From NCBI GenBank assembly GCA_043228905.1, contig JBHGNT010000010.1:10788001-10852000 (forward strand): DNA of 64,000 nt. Direction: 5' to 3'. Source of the DNA: Azolla caroliniana (lineage: Eukaryota > Polypodiophyta). The position numbers and the translations under genes were made by a program. This document shows, piece by piece, positions 43,840 to 55,190 of the stretch. The notes under the pieces are model-generated. The model worked only from the letters and a program-made list of their open reading frames with translations. It made no database searches and was not told where the DNA came from. The stretch's first letter is position 1; each line of letters opens with the position of its first letter.

Positions 43840-46800
43840 ATTGTTACTATTGTCGCCAGGAAGGCGATTATAGCAACCAATGTCTGGTTAAAAGTAACAA
43901 AAAACGACCAGTAGTCAATATGGTGGTAGCAGAAGTAACGGATATACAACAAGTCACCACCAGATCAAAAGGAAAGATGGCGGAGTGGGAAGCACAGGAG
44001 GCCATACGAAAACAGACCATCGAATGGATTGAAAAGGCCAACAAACGCAATGTCACCGAAATGAAAGAGCACACCAATATAGTGGAGGAACTCACCGTAA
44101 AGGCACAACCGGAGAACCCCACATGGCAAGCACTTCAGGAATGCCAAATCACGTTACCACTGGGCCGGTTACTGCAACTAGTGCCCCAGTTCACCGACGG
44201 GTTGAAATCGGCGATGGCTTCGTTAAGTCCTGCACCGGCTCTGGCATTCTTTTCAAATCCGGAGGAAGGACCGGCAGTGGTGGACACCAACAGTCATGTA
44301 ATCACTACGATTATTAAAGGACGGGAGCTACCGGGTACGATAGTCGATGGCGGATCAGGAGTAAACGTCATAAGCCTCTGGACATGTGACACTTTGGGAA
44401 TTCAGGAGTGGGAACCATGCCCATTCTAGCTCCAGATGGCGGACACTAGCTCAATCCGACCGACCGGCTTGATCTGGGACTTGGAGGTGACGATCCGAGG
44501 CCATGCTTTCTGAATTTCTGTGGTAGTGCTCCAGCCGAACGCTCAAGGGGTATACCCACTACTGCTGGGACGACCATGGCTGAGGACTGCTCGTATCAAA
44601 CAGAACTGGCAGAAGAACAATATTACGTTCGGAAGAGGGAAAACGAAAGTAAGAGTCCCCACGCAACCGCAAGCAGGCCCCATCAAAGACGTAACCCCAA
44701 GCAGGCCCCGTCAAAAAAGAAACCCCACTATATGCCAAAAGTGTGAACATGTTGGCAGGACTGGCCGACGAGGAGGTGGATCGCTACCTTGAAGAAAACC
44801 CAAGGATAGTCCCTCTGTTCGAAGTGGACGTGGCAGAAGCGGTATCTCCATACATTGTGCAAACGGAAGAGGCCAGTGAGGAACCGGATAAGGATGCAAT
44901 CCGGGAACTGTGGCAAGCACAGGAGGCCTTGGAATGGGAAATGACGGTATCCCAACGAGTAAAGGCATCCCAACTAGAAGAAGTAAATTTGGGCACCGGA
45001 GAGGTAGTGCGTCCGGTACATGTGGCCAAGGAGATGTCATCGGAAGACAAATCGGCAATGATAACATTATTAAAAGAATTCTGGGATGTATTCGCTTGGT
45101 CCTATGAAGATATGCAGGGACTTGACCCCCAACTCTATCAACACCAGATTCACCTCAACAAGGACATTAAGCCGGTGGCACAACAACGCTATCGGATGAA
45201 CCCAAACTACGCAGCAAGAGTAAAGGAGGAAATTGACAAGCTACTCCGAGTTGGCTTTATCTGGCCGGTGAAGAAAGCCACTTGGCTAAGTCTAATTTTC
45301 GTAGTGCCGAAGAAGAACGGCAAGATCCGTGTTTGCGTGGATTACCAGAAATTGAACGCGGCAATGGTCCCTGACGCATTTCCGCTTCCGTTTACGGATG
45401 GAGTTTTCGATGCGGTAGCCAAACACGAGGTTTATAGCTTCCTCGATGGTTTCGGCGGATATAACCAAATAAGGATGCACCCGGACGATCAAGAAAAGAC
45501 GGTGTTCGTGATAGAATGGGGAGTCTTTGTAGCAGTTGTAATGATGTTCAGACTCAAGACGGTGTCGGCAACCTTTCAAAGGATTATTATGGAAGTATTT
45601 GGAGAATTCATACTGGCATTTATGCAGGTATTCCTGGATGACTTCGCGGTATATAGCCGGAAAGGAGAACATCTCGACCATCTCAAGTTATGCTTGGAAA
45701 AGTGCAGAGGATACCTGTTAAGCTTAAACCCGGCAAAATGCATCTTCGATGTGACCAGCGGCACATTGCTGGGTCATATTGTTAGCAAGGAAGGGATTGT
45801 CGTGGACCCGGATAAGGTCAAGGCTATTTTGCAGGCACCGACACCGACGACCGCCAAGGCTTTAAGCCGGTTCTTAGCACAGAAATGGTGGCATAGCCGG
45901 ATGCTCCGGTACTTGGCAGACCTCGCCACACCACTACACGCAGATGTACAATGGACACCGTTTAAATGGACGGATGAAGAGGACAAGGCTTACCACGCAC
46001 TCAAGGTAATGCTATCATAAACACCAGTGATACAACCCCCGGACTGGTCAAAAGAGTTCCATGTCTTCGTGGACGCATCGGATATTGCAATCGCCAACGT
46101 ACTCATGCAACTTACCGAATCGAAGTGGTACCGGCCGGTGTACTACGCTAGCCGGAAGCTGTCAAAGGCAGATCGAAATTATTCCACTACGGAAAGAGAA
46201 GACCTAGTAATGATATACATTGTCACCAAATACCGTCATTATTTTTTGGGCCACAAGTTTTCATTCTATGTAGACCATTCAATGCTTTTATACTTGGTCT
46301 CGAAGGCATCACTCACCGGCAAGCTGGCCCAGTGGACATTATTATTACAAGAATTTGAATTTGAGATCTACCACCGGCCAGGTATACAACATGCGGTTGT
46401 CGATTACTTGAGCCGGTTAGAATCCGGAGAGACCAGTGACAGTGTTCAAGATGACTTTCTAAATGCCGAATTGTTTAAAATTACAACGGAAACCACGGTA
46501 GAGGGAACCGTCGCGGACGAGGACAAATGGCTAACGAACATGCACCAGTTCTTAAGCACCGAACTACCCCCATAGGAGATGAATCGGGATGAACGTAAAC
46601 AGTTGGCGGTGCAAAGCCGACACTTTTGTCTAGTGCAAGATACACTGTATCATAAAGGAGCGGAAGGCATATGGCGGCGAGCGGTTCAGAGTGATGAAAA
46701 ATATACCATTTTACGAGAAGTGCATTGTGGGGTCGTCGGAGGACATTATGCCGAAGAAGCTACGGCAAGGAAAATATGGCGCAACGGCTTATGGTGGCCA

Positions 46801-47898
46801 ACAACACTAAAGGACTCAGTTCGATATACGAAGGAATGTGATTTGTGTCAAAGAATGGGCCAGCCAACGGAACAAGCGCGTATGCTGCACTAGCCGGTAC
46901 CACCTGTAGAGCCATTCCAGAAATGGGGGTTGGACTTTGTTGGACCATTCAAGCCACCGGCAATGTGAACCGGCAACAGGTACATAATCGTCGCCACAGA
47001 TTACTGTACAAAATGGGTGGAAGCCAAGGCACTATGTGACAATACCCCGGCATCGACGACAAAGTTCCTGTACGAGTACATCTGGTGCCGGTATGGATGT
47101 CCAATCGAATTAATCAGCGACCAAGGTGGACACTCTCTCGGCCAAGTGGTGGAAAGCCTAACAACATTTTATGTGCTCGTACACAAGTGAAGCACCCCTT
47201 ATTACCCACAAGCCAATGGATTGGCCGAATCCACCAATAAAACTCTGCAGAACATTCTCCGGAAGATTGTCAATGAGAACCGAACCGATTGGGATACAAA
47301 GCTGCACAACGTGTTATGGGCTTACCGGACGACATACAAAACAAGTATCCGGACAACACCATTCCGGTTAGTGTTTGGTCTTGATGCGGTGATACCAATA
47401 GAATTCCAGATTCCAAGCTTACAGATACAGGTCCGGGAGCAGCTGAGCGAGGAGTTGGAAAAAATCTGGTTAGCAGCACTATGCGAGCTGGAGAAGCACC
47501 GAATAGTGAGCCTAATGCAGATGGAACTTGAGCAACGATGAAGGAAAGCATTCATCGACCACCATCGGAAGGGTAACGAGAAGATGTTTGGAATCGACAA
47601 GCCGATACTAGTGTTCCAAACCCGGATGGGCAAGATGCCGGGGAAGCTAGGTTTTGGTGGACCGGACCATATTGGATAACGCGATAGTTCAACGGCTCAT
47701 ATCAGCTAGGAACGCTAGTTGGCAAGGTGCTGGACAACTGGGTAAATGGGTTCCGACTTAAAATATATTATGGACCTATGCCACAGAACCCGTTTCATCA
47801 ACTGGAGAACAATGCGGAAATAGGCAACGACAAGCAGTTGCCCGGCAACCATGAAGAAAAACAGACAAGGGAGTTGGGCTTACTGGGTAACTGGAACT
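43840..47898 (+). pseudogene. G1 pol: protease, reverse transcriptase, RNase H, integrase
   Basis: Protease motif VDGGSG lies near 44,345; reverse transcriptase in 44,743-46,020 has FLDDF near 45,630; RNase H (FVDASDIAI) starts at about 46,067; the integrase finger (HCGVVGGHY...CDLC) lies at about 46,723-46,857. Part of the integrase core lies in 47,221-47,541. Stops: 44,427, 46,018, 46,573, 46,891, 46,966, 47,037, 47,188 and 47,539 (positions approximate). Compared with the intact pol at 51,189-55,190 it is collinear, with no large loss. Confidence 0.88.
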
Positions 47899-48226
47899 AG
47901 GAAAAAAAGAAAAAAAGAAAAAAGAAAATCATCATGCAGAGGCGAGGAGCGAACGGACACCTCGAAAAGTCGTGCAATGGCTATTTAAAGCCTAGTTAAA
48001 GCGCACCACGTGTCACACAATTGCTATTATAGTACACGACGCGCATGCACGGGAATCGAGAAAGGCGTCAAGCATGGGAACACGAAACCTCCGCCTCGCA
48101 GAGTCTCTCTCATTTCGCGAACACAGAGCACAGAGCGCACAAAGGACAATATAAGTGAGTAGACGGACGCAAGAAGCACATACAAGCACATCGGCCCTAC
48201 CCACCCCCGTAGCACCAGACGACGAG
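47899..48226 (+). other. Spacer between pol and ORF3 in G1
   Basis: A-rich run (AAAAAAAGAAAAAAAG type) at 47,899-47,930, then TATTTAAAG near 47,974 and a block ending in CTATTATAGTACACGACG. The same arrangement recurs in the two other copies (55,191-55,571 and 63,398-63,813). Confidence 0.7.
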
Positions 48227-48598
48227 ATGGAACCTATGGCACTTTCTGAAATAGCCAAGAAGTGGTTCAACCAACATGGGTTGGGAGGCTTCCTAAGGAT
48301 AGCAGAGGCACCGCCGCACGACCAGGCAGAAGAAGTCATGCATAAAATCGATATAGAAGTTATAACAGAGGAAGCCATCCGCGCTCTAATCGGATTGTTG
48401 GAAGGGGGCATCTACTCCATGGAGAACCCTTCTCCTGAAATGCTAACCAAGTTTATTGGCGAGTATTCCCTCGCCAGCAAGGCTCACCAGACATAGGGTG
48501 GCGAGGACCCCCTGTTCAGAGAAGTGGCTCGTGTCCTCCACGAGTATGGGTTCGTGTACCCCCAACCCCCGGCAATGCCAAAGAACAAAGCCGGTTTC
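48227..48598 (+). pseudogene. G1 ORF3, N-terminal part only
   Basis: From ATG 48,227 the frame matches the first 124 residues of the intact ORF3 at 55,572 (KKWFNQHGL, VITEEAIRAL, GEYSLA). A TAG at 48,494-48,496 interrupts it, after which the match continues (GGEDPLFREVARVLHEYG) to 48,598, where the next gypsy LTR begins. The rest should lie beyond the right edge of the window. Confidence 0.85.
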
Positions 48599-49058
48599 TG
48601 TTACCCGGCTGGCAAGAAGGCTTAAGGAGGTCCAACCCAAAGTGTGAAAGGAATAGTTTATTCGGGAACTGTTGTAATTAGTAGTCTTAATATATATTAA
48701 TCTATGAGAAGATGTGGACGGACGGACCGGAATCGGTATGCCGATCCGGATCCGGACCGATCCCAAAAAGGTGCCGGTTGGCACCGTTTTGTACTTCGCA
48801 CCGGAGACCTATATAAAGGCCCGGTTACAATGTAATCGACAGCGGATAATTAATAGAACTTATTGCCTTAATATTTCAGTATTGATTACCGTTCTATACT
48901 CATTGTTATATCTTACGCGTGTTAATGATGTGTGCTAAGTAATTGATTAAGGTCTAATTAAACGTTGTGTCGTAAGTCATCCTGCCGTAACACCCTTTGG
49001 TGAAGTGTCTTAAGTGGACACCCTGTGTTAGGCTGTGGTCCGGCCCCTAGGATTAACA
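48599..49058 (+). repeat. 5' LTR of Eb, inserted in G1 ORF3
   Basis: 460 bp, TGTTACCCGGCTGGCAAG to GGATTAACA, with TATA box TATATAAA at 48,810-48,817. It is followed by the primer site (TGGCGACCACGATTC at 49,066). It is clearly diverged from the LTR at 58,294, so the two are not a pair from one recent insertion. The left flank GTTTC (48,594-48,598) is the predicted target-duplication half. Confidence 0.85.
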
Positions 49059-49065
49059 CAGTTTT

Positions 49066-49083
49066 TGGCGACCACGATTCCTG
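49066..49083 (+). other. Primer binding site of Eb
   Basis: TGGCGACCACGATTC, as in G1, shortly after the LTR. Confidence 0.6.
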
Positions 49084-49113
49084 CACAATCGCAGTGAACA
49101 GCGGCGGGAATGG

Positions 49114-49869
49114 ATGACTAGGACAACAGACAACCCGGTTACGGAGAGAGCACAAAGACTTGCTAAACGGCGAAGGCAGCGAGAGGCTTTCCAGCAAGCA
49201 GTGGAAGAAATCCGATCGGATCAATCATTTTCCAAAGTGATCCGAAAAGTGGCGGAGGAGTCGCTCCGTCTGCAACAAAACGACTACCCGGACGAAGGAA
49301 GCAGCTTAAGCAACCTCCGGGAAGCGGAATCTCTTCTCCAGGCCTTGGCCGGAAGAGACGGCGAATCCAAAGCATTTTCAGCGCTGGAATCGGATTCGGA
49401 AGGGGGTTACAGTGCGCACACGAACTATCGTAGCAGTAACGACACCCCAGGAGGACCGGAGGACGAGGAGTAAGATACATTACCGACACCGAAACCAGAG
49501 TTGTCAGACCAGGAATCCCCAGAACTAGACGTGGAGCAACCTCCGGAGACGGAAGAAGACAAAGAAAAACCTCCAACACCGGAAGTGGAGCCGGCAACAC
49601 CAAAGGAAGACCGGCAAAGACCTCTGACGCCAACGGAACAGCAGGAAAGACCACCGACACCGCCAGCCCACATACCGACACCGGACGACGACATGTCATT
49701 CCAGTACTCCAAGTATAGGGATGATCCGAACGCGGAGGCTCATGTTCACGCGTTTCAACAAACATGGGAGGCGAACCATGTGTCACAACGGTTAACCGCG
49801 GCCGAAGAGGAACTATCTAAGATAGCTGAATTCGGCGTGACATTGGAAGGACCGGCCGCCAGATGGCAC
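49114..49869 (+). pseudogene. Eb gag, N-terminal part
   Basis: Start at ATG 49,114. A basic, Gln/Arg-rich N-terminus comes first, then a Pro/Glu/Thr-rich stretch, then the Gag core (KYRDDPNAEAHVHAF). A TAA at 49,471-49,473 interrupts it. The Gag match stops at 49,869, after PAARWH. What would come next in Gag is found at 58,713 onward, so I take 49,870-58,712 as an insertion. G1 has the same region uninterrupted. Confidence 0.8.
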
Positions 49870-50706
49870 CGGACGCAGGACCCCACCACCATCACCAACA
49901 CCGGGTCATTTGAAACAGGTAATATGTCGCATTATGAGAACACTACGTCGAAAAAGGGCACAAAAGCACGCAGTTTTCAAAAAGGCACGACGCATGCGTA
50001 AAGCTTTTCAGAAAAGGTGGCAAAATATATTGAATTTCAACATGACTACCACTTTGAGGCATAAGTAAAATGCCTCCAAAAATACATCACCAAAATTACA
50101 AATAATGTACAACATGTCTACCAGTTACAATTATACATATTCGTGAGTTTACATCGAAAACAAATTTACAAAGTTTCCGATCATGTAGTAAAACAATCCC
50201 CAGCTTGAACCAAACCAATATATTAAGACATGTCTGATGGACTAGAAGAGCATTCTGACGTCTCATCCTCATCATCAGTGGCAATCAAAGCATTATCCTC
50301 ATCCAATTCCAACCCAACATCTTTGTGGTTATGAGAATTGCTTCTGGTTATTCCTTGTATTTCGTTTGACACCATGTTTGGGATTTTCTCCTTTATTATC
50401 TTGATAGTTGCTTGTCTTAGATGACCTGATTTTGTCAATGAGAAGTCATATACTAGTATGTCAACACGGTCTAGTGCGAGAGTAGTCGTGCTCGGTATAT
50501 TCTTTCTTCTTCTCTTTCTACTTGAACATCTGACATCCTTAACCATCTCTAAAGAATACTTTCCTATAAATGCATCAGGTGAATTTGTCTGATACCAGTG
50601 GACTACTATTGACTTTGTCTGACTACTTTCTTCATCCCTTACTAATTCAATCATTTTTGCAATCCAAAATGGATGGCCCAAGGTATCGTCCCCTGCTAAG
50701 AATGAA
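49870..50706. other. Foreign segment replacing the middle of gag
   Basis: About 0.84 kb with no plus-strand gag similarity, in place of the Gag core end and knuckles 1-2. The first part holds a 33-base inverted copy of gag sequence (49,897-49,929 is the exact complement of 58,746-58,778). The rest is AT-rich, unlike its GC-rich neighbours, and carries an antisense frame (next entry). Gag similarity on the plus strand resumes at about 50,707. It looks like captured host or other DNA, not gypsy sequence. Confidence 0.75.
50223..50695 (-). pseudogene. Captured antisense coding fragment, unknown family
   Basis: The minus-strand frame is open from the junction near 50,700 to a TAA at 50,223-50,225; the part upstream of 50,700 is gypsy DNA read backwards. 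About 155 residues: GHPFWIAKMIEL...VVHWYQTNSPDAFIGKYSLEMV, then a basic RKRRRK, then DRVDILVYDFSLTKSGHLR, and a final acidic/Ser stretch. The W-aromatic-rich opening resembles small beta-barrel reader modules (Tudor/chromo/BAH-like) only in flavour; I cannot name the family. After the stop, AT-rich DNA to 49,931 looks like a 3' UTR. It may be the last exon of a host gene or part of another element. Confidence 0.5.
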
Positions 50707-51188
50707 ATGGATGGCAAAGAATGAACCGGTACCGACCGGCATAGGATGTCCGGTACGGAGACAGACAAGAGAATGATGGCCGGTACGGGGATCGGCATGA
50801 TAACTACGACCGGTATGAGCGATCAGACCGTTATCGGGAGTCCAACAGACGACACGAGCAATACGACAGAGACCATTCCCCTGGTTACCGAAGGCACCAG
50901 GAGGACTACGGCCGATTTTACGATCCACCACGACCGGACTACTGAAATAAAAATAAGAATAATAAGAAACGTAATTTCAAGAAAGGTGGTCACCCTAGGG
51001 ACCCGGAACATGGAACCCCAAGGAGCCAACCGGCACAGAACGCACCACTCACTACGGGACCGACTCCGGCTACCAGCAATGCTAAATCCAGCAATAACCG
51101 TAAAGAGTACTGCTACTACTGCAAGCAGGAAGGCCACTACAGTAACCAGTGCCCGGCAAAGAGCTACGATAAACGACCAGCAGTTAAT
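50707..51188 (+). pseudogene. Ec gag, C-terminal part
   Basis: The Arg/Tyr/Asp-rich low-complexity stretch of Gag (RYR, DRY, RHE units), with a TGA at 50,943-50,945. From 50,946 the frame is open and includes the third knuckle (CYYCKQEGHYSNQC, near 51,111-51,152). It then runs in frame into pol. Confidence 0.8.
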
Positions 51189-54100
51189 ATGGTGGTTCCG
51201 GAAGTGGCGGATGTACAGCAAGTAACCACACGGTCGAAAGGCATGGCCAAAGAGTGGGAAACACAAGAGGCCATACGAAAACAGGCGACGGAATGGGTGA
51301 AGGAAGCCAATGAAAGGAACGTCGCGGACGCGGAACGGCAAAAGGCGAATACCATAGGGAGTGCCGGCGGTAGCCACGCAGAAAACGAGACATGGCAAGT
51401 ACTGCAAGAATGTCAGATCACGTTGCCATTAGGAAGACTCTTGCAGCTCGTGCCGCGATTTACGGAAGGACTAAAAACGGTCATGACAGACGGTATAGCC
51501 CCACCGGCACCATTCCTCTTCTCGAATCCGGAGGAGGGACCGACGGTGGTGGACACTAGTAGTCCGGTGATTACAGCTATTGTCAAAGGGCACGAACTTC
51601 TCGGCACAGTAATCGATGGAGGTTCCGGGGTGAACGTAATAAGCCTCCGCACGTGTGATGCCTTGGGTATACATGAATGGGAGCCATGTCCGTTCTGGCT
51701 ACGGATGGCGGATACGAGCTCTGTACGGCCGACGGGCTTAATACGGAAATTGGAAGTCACCATAGGAGGTCACACATTTCACATCTCGGCTGTAGTGCTG
51801 CAGCTACAGGCGCAAGGCGCGTACCCACTGTTGCTGGGCAGACCATGGTTGAAAACAGCACACATCAAGCAAAATTGGCGGAAAAATATGATTACCTTCC
51901 GGCGCGGAAAAGCCAAGGTCCGGGTACCGACACAACCACGGACGAGCAACGGTAAGGAATGCACACCGCTGTATGCGGAATGCGTGAACATGCTTGAAGG
52001 GTTGGCAGACGACGAAGAAGCCCAGTACTTGGAGGAACACCCGAAGATCGTACCACTTTTCGAGATTGACGTGGCTGAAGCCGTAGCGCCATACTTGCCG
52101 CAGCGGGACGAAACCGAAGCCGAACCAGACAAAGATTCGATTCGAGAATTACGGCAAGCACAGGAAGCGTTGGAACGGGAAATGGCCGTTTCCCAACGGG
52201 TAAAAACATCCCAGCTCGACGAAGTGAACCTAGGAAGCAAGGACGAATCAAAGCCGGTACACATCGCCAAAGAAATGAAGCCGGAAGATAAAGCGGCGAT
52301 GATCAAACTTCTCACGGAGTTTCGCGACGTATTCGCCTGGTCATACGAAGACATGCGAGGGCTGGACCCTCAATTATATCAACATCAGATCCACTTAGGC
52401 AAGGACGCGAAACCAGTGGCGCAAAGACGTTACCGAATGAACCCCAACTACGCCGCCAAAGTGAAGGAGGAAATCGACAAACTCCTAAGAGTGGGCTTCA
52501 TCCGGCCGGTAAAGAAAGCGACGTGGCTGAGCCCCATCGTCGTCGTCCCAAAGAAGAACGGTAAAATCCGCGTGTGTGTAGATTACAGGAAACTAAATGC
52601 AGCCACAGTTACGGATGCATTCCCTCTTCCGTTCACGGATGGAGTACTGGATGCCGTCGCCGGCCATGAAGTTTATAGCTTTTTAGACGGGTTCAGCGGA
52701 TACAATCAAATCCGGATGCATCCTGACGACCAGGAGAAGACAGCGTTCGTCACCGAATGGGGGGTGTTTGTGGCCAAAGTAATGATGTTCGGACTAAAAA
52801 CGGCACCAGCAACTTTCCAGCGAATCATCATGGAGATCTTCGGCGAATACATTCCAGCCTTCATGCAGGTTTTCCTGGATGACTTTGCAGTCTATAGCCG
52901 GGAAAAAGACCATTTGCAGCACCTACGGTTATGCCTTGAAAAGTGTAGGTTATACCGGCTAAGCTTAAACCCAGCAAAATGCATCTTTGGGGTTTCAAGT
53001 GGAATCTTACTGGGACACATTGTAAGTAAGGAGGGCATTGCGGTCGACCCGGACAAAGTAAACGCGATACTAGGGGCACCGGCGCCGAAAACGGCCAAAG
53101 CACTAAGCCGATTCTTAGGACAGATCCGGTGGCACAGCCGGATGCTCCGTCACTTGGCTGACTTGGCTACACCATTACACACCGCGGTACATCGGACACC
53201 GTTCCAATGGACGGATACGGAGGATAAGGCATACAATGCCCTGAAGGTACTTTTGTCGCAAGCACCCGTCGTGCAGCCTCCGGATTGGAGCAAGGAATTT
53301 CATGTGTTCGTGGACGCTTCCGACATCGCTATCGGCAGTGCCTTAATGCAACTTACGGAGCCTAAATGGTACCGGCCGGTATATTACGCCAGCCGGAAGC
53401 TGTCCCAAGCGGAGAAGAACTATTCGACGACGGAACGGGAGGCCCTGGGCATGATCTACAGCATAACAAAGTTTCGTCATTACCTATTGGGAAGGAAGTT
53501 CTCCTTTCATGTGGATCACTCGGCGCTCCTGTACTTAGTGTCCAAGGCGTCCCTGACCGGTAAATTGGCCCGTTGGACCTTGCTGTTGCAGGAGTTTGAA
53601 TTCGAGATCTTCCACCGGCCCGGTATCCAGCATGCCGTAGCAGACTACCTAAGCCGGTTAGAATCCGGAGAATCAGGCGACGGAGTATCGGATGAATTCC
53701 CGGACGCAGAGTTATTCCGTATCACCCCGGAAACGGCAGCGGACGACACGGTCGCATCAGAAGATAGGTGGCTGACAAACATGCACCAGTTCCTAAGCAC
53801 GGGCCTGCCACCGGAGGAAATGAACCGGGACGAGAGGAAACGACTGGCGGTGCAGAGCCGCAATTTCTGTCTGTTACGGGACACTCTCTACCACAAGGGA
53901 GTAGATGGAATATGGAGACGGGCAGTCCGTAGTGAGGAGAAACAAGTAATCTTACGGGAAGCACACTGTGGGGTTGCCGGAGGACACTATGCCGGGGAAG
54001 CGACGGCAAGGAAAGTATGGCAGAGCGGCTTATGGTGGCCCACGACGTTAAAAGACGCCGTCAAGTATGCTAAGGAATGTGACCTATGCCAACGAATGGG

Positions 54101-55190
54101 CCAGCCTACGGAGCAAGCACGGATGCCACACCAACCGGTACTTCCACTAGAGCCATTCCAGAAGTGGGGGTTGGATTTTGTCGGACCGTTCAAGCCACCG
54201 GCAATGAGAACGGGTAATCGTTATGTCATCGTGGCAACAGATTATTGCACTAAATGGGTGGAGGCTAAGCCCTTGAGAGACAACACCGCGTCATCCACAG
54301 CAAAATTCCTGTACGAAAACATTTGGTGCCGATATGGATGTCCGATTGAATTAATCAGCGACCAAGGAGGGCACTTCCTCGGCCAGGTAGTGGAAAGCTT
54401 AACAACGTTCTATGCCGTGGTCCATAAACGGAGCACACCGTACTACCCACAGGCCAACGGGTTAGCAGAGTCAACCAACAAAACGCTCCAGAACATTCTC
54501 CGCAAAATCGTCAATGAAAACCGGACGGACTGGGATACAAAGCTCCATAGCGCGCTATGGGCGTACCGAACGGCATACAAAACAAGTATCCGGACAACGC
54601 CGTTCCGGTTAGCATTCGGCTTAGAAGCGGTCATGCCGGTGGAATTTCAGGTACCAAGCTTACGGATCCAACTACGGGAACGGCTGAATGAAAAGGAGTC
54701 GGAGGAAATGCGGCTAGCAGCACTATGCGAACTGGAGGAGCAACGGCTGGCCAGCATCCTACACATGGAACTAGAGCAACGACGACGGAAAGCGTTCGTT
54801 GACCGTCACCGGAAAGGTAATGAAAAGATGTTCGAAATCGGAAAGCCGGTGCTAGTATTCCAAACAAGGATGGGCAAGATGCCGGGTAAACTCCGGTTTA
54901 GATGGACAGGCCCGTATTGGCTGACACGGGAATACAACGGGTCCTATCAGTTAGGGACACTTGCCGGTGAAGTACTAGGCAAGTGGGTCAACGGATTTAG
55001 ACTAAAGCCCTATAAAGGACCGATGCCAAGTAACCCGTTTATGCAGCCCACCGGCACTATACCGGGAACCTGTCCGGGAACGGTACGGATGGAAGAAATA
55101 GACGACGGGGAACCCGTAGCAGAGGCGAAGGAAGACACGGCAACCCGTAAGGAAAACGGTAAGGGTCCGAAGGGACCTACGGATGTGTAA
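51189..55190 (+). CDS. pol: Ec pol: intact protease, reverse transcriptase, RNase H, integrase
   Basis: 1,333 residues from the first in-frame ATG at 51,189 (the frame is open back to 50,946 through the Gag knuckle, so gag and pol are normally one chain). Aspartic protease DGGSG lies near residue 143; reverse transcriptase near 430-600, with FLDDF near 563 (catalytic Asp pair present); RNase H from about 700 (FVDASDIAIGSAL, STTEREALG); the integrase HHCC finger near 925-955; and the catalytic core with Asp near 995, Asp near 1055 and Glu near 1090. The C-terminus has GPYWLTREYNGSYQL and no chromodomain. No stop or frameshift. Since the Gag half is broken, the element cannot move on its own but could supply enzymes. 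The lineage is probably Tat/Athila-like; I base that on the missing chromodomain and the extra downstream ORF. Confidence 0.93.
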   Translation: MVVPEVADVQQVTTRSKGMAKEWETQEAIRKQATEWVKEANERNVADAERQKANTIGSAGGSHAENETWQVLQECQITLPLGRLLQLVPRFTEGLKTVMTDGIAPPAPFLFSNPEEGPTVVDTSSPVITAIVKGHELLGTVIDGGSGVNVISLRTCDALGIHEWEPCPFWLRMADTSSVRPTGLIRKLEVTIGGHTFHISAVVLQLQAQGAYPLLLGRPWLKTAHIKQNWRKNMITFRRGKAKVRVPTQPRTSNGKECTPLYAECVNMLEGLADDEEAQYLEEHPKIVPLFEIDVAEAVAPYLPQRDETEAEPDKDSIRELRQAQEALEREMAVSQRVKTSQLDEVNLGSKDESKPVHIAKEMKPEDKAAMIKLLTEFRDVFAWSYEDMRGLDPQLYQHQIHLGKDAKPVAQRRYRMNPNYAAKVKEEIDKLLRVGFIRPVKKATWLSPIVVVPKKNGKIRVCVDYRKLNAATVTDAFPLPFTDGVLDAVAGHEVYSFLDGFSGYNQIRMHPDDQEKTAFVTEWGVFVAKVMMFGLKTAPATFQRIIMEIFGEYIPAFMQVFLDDFAVYSREKDHLQHLRLCLEKCRLYRLSLNPAKCIFGVSSGILLGHIVSKEGIAVDPDKVNAILGAPAPKTAKALSRFLGQIRWHSRMLRHLADLATPLHTAVHRTPFQWTDTEDKAYNALKVLLSQAPVVQPPDWSKEFHVFVDASDIAIGSALMQLTEPKWYRPVYYASRKLSQAEKNYSTTEREALGMIYSITKFRHYLLGRKFSFHVDHSALLYLVSKASLTGKLARWTLLLQEFEFEIFHRPGIQHAVADYLSRLESGESGDGVSDEFPDAELFRITPETAADDTVASEDRWLTNMHQFLSTGLPPEEMNRDERKRLAVQSRNFCLLRDTLYHKGVDGIWRRAVRSEEKQVILREAHCGVAGGHYAGEATARKVWQSGLWWPTTLKDAVKYAKECDLCQRMGQPTEQARMPHQPVLPLEPFQKWGLDFVGPFKPPAMRTGNRYVIVATDYCTKWVEAKPLRDNTASSTAKFLYENIWCRYGCPIELISDQGGHFLGQVVESLTTFYAVVHKRSTPYYPQANGLAESTNKTLQNILRKIVNENRTDWDTKLHSALWAYRTAYKTSIRTTPFRLAFGLEAVMPVEFQVPSLRIQLRERLNEKESEEMRLAALCELEEQRLASILHMELEQRRRKAFVDRHRKGNEKMFEIGKPVLVFQTRMGKMPGKLRFRWTGPYWLTREYNGSYQLGTLAGEVLGKWVNGFRLKPYKGPMPSNPFMQPTGTIPGTCPGTVRMEEIDDGEPVAEAKEDTATRKENGKGPKGPTDV

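Larger units (their letters stand above)
41443..48598 (+). mobile_element. G1: decayed Ty3/gypsy element, inserted in Copia-5
   Basis: It comprises a 5' LTR (41,443-41,938), a primer site (from 41,946), gag, protease, reverse transcriptase, RNase H, integrase, a non-coding spacer and the start of the extra ORF3. It is cut at 48,598 by the LTR of the next element. There is no chromodomain after integrase. Organisation and motifs fit the non-chromovirus (Athila/Tat-type) side of plant gypsy; the exact lineage is not settled. Its 3' end should lie beyond the window. Confidence 0.88.

Noticed and set aside
50690-50710. A splice acceptor at the edge of the captured antisense ORF
   Set aside because: The pyrimidine-rich TTCTTAGCAG on the minus strand overlaps sequence that may already be gag, so it cannot be used as evidence of an intron.
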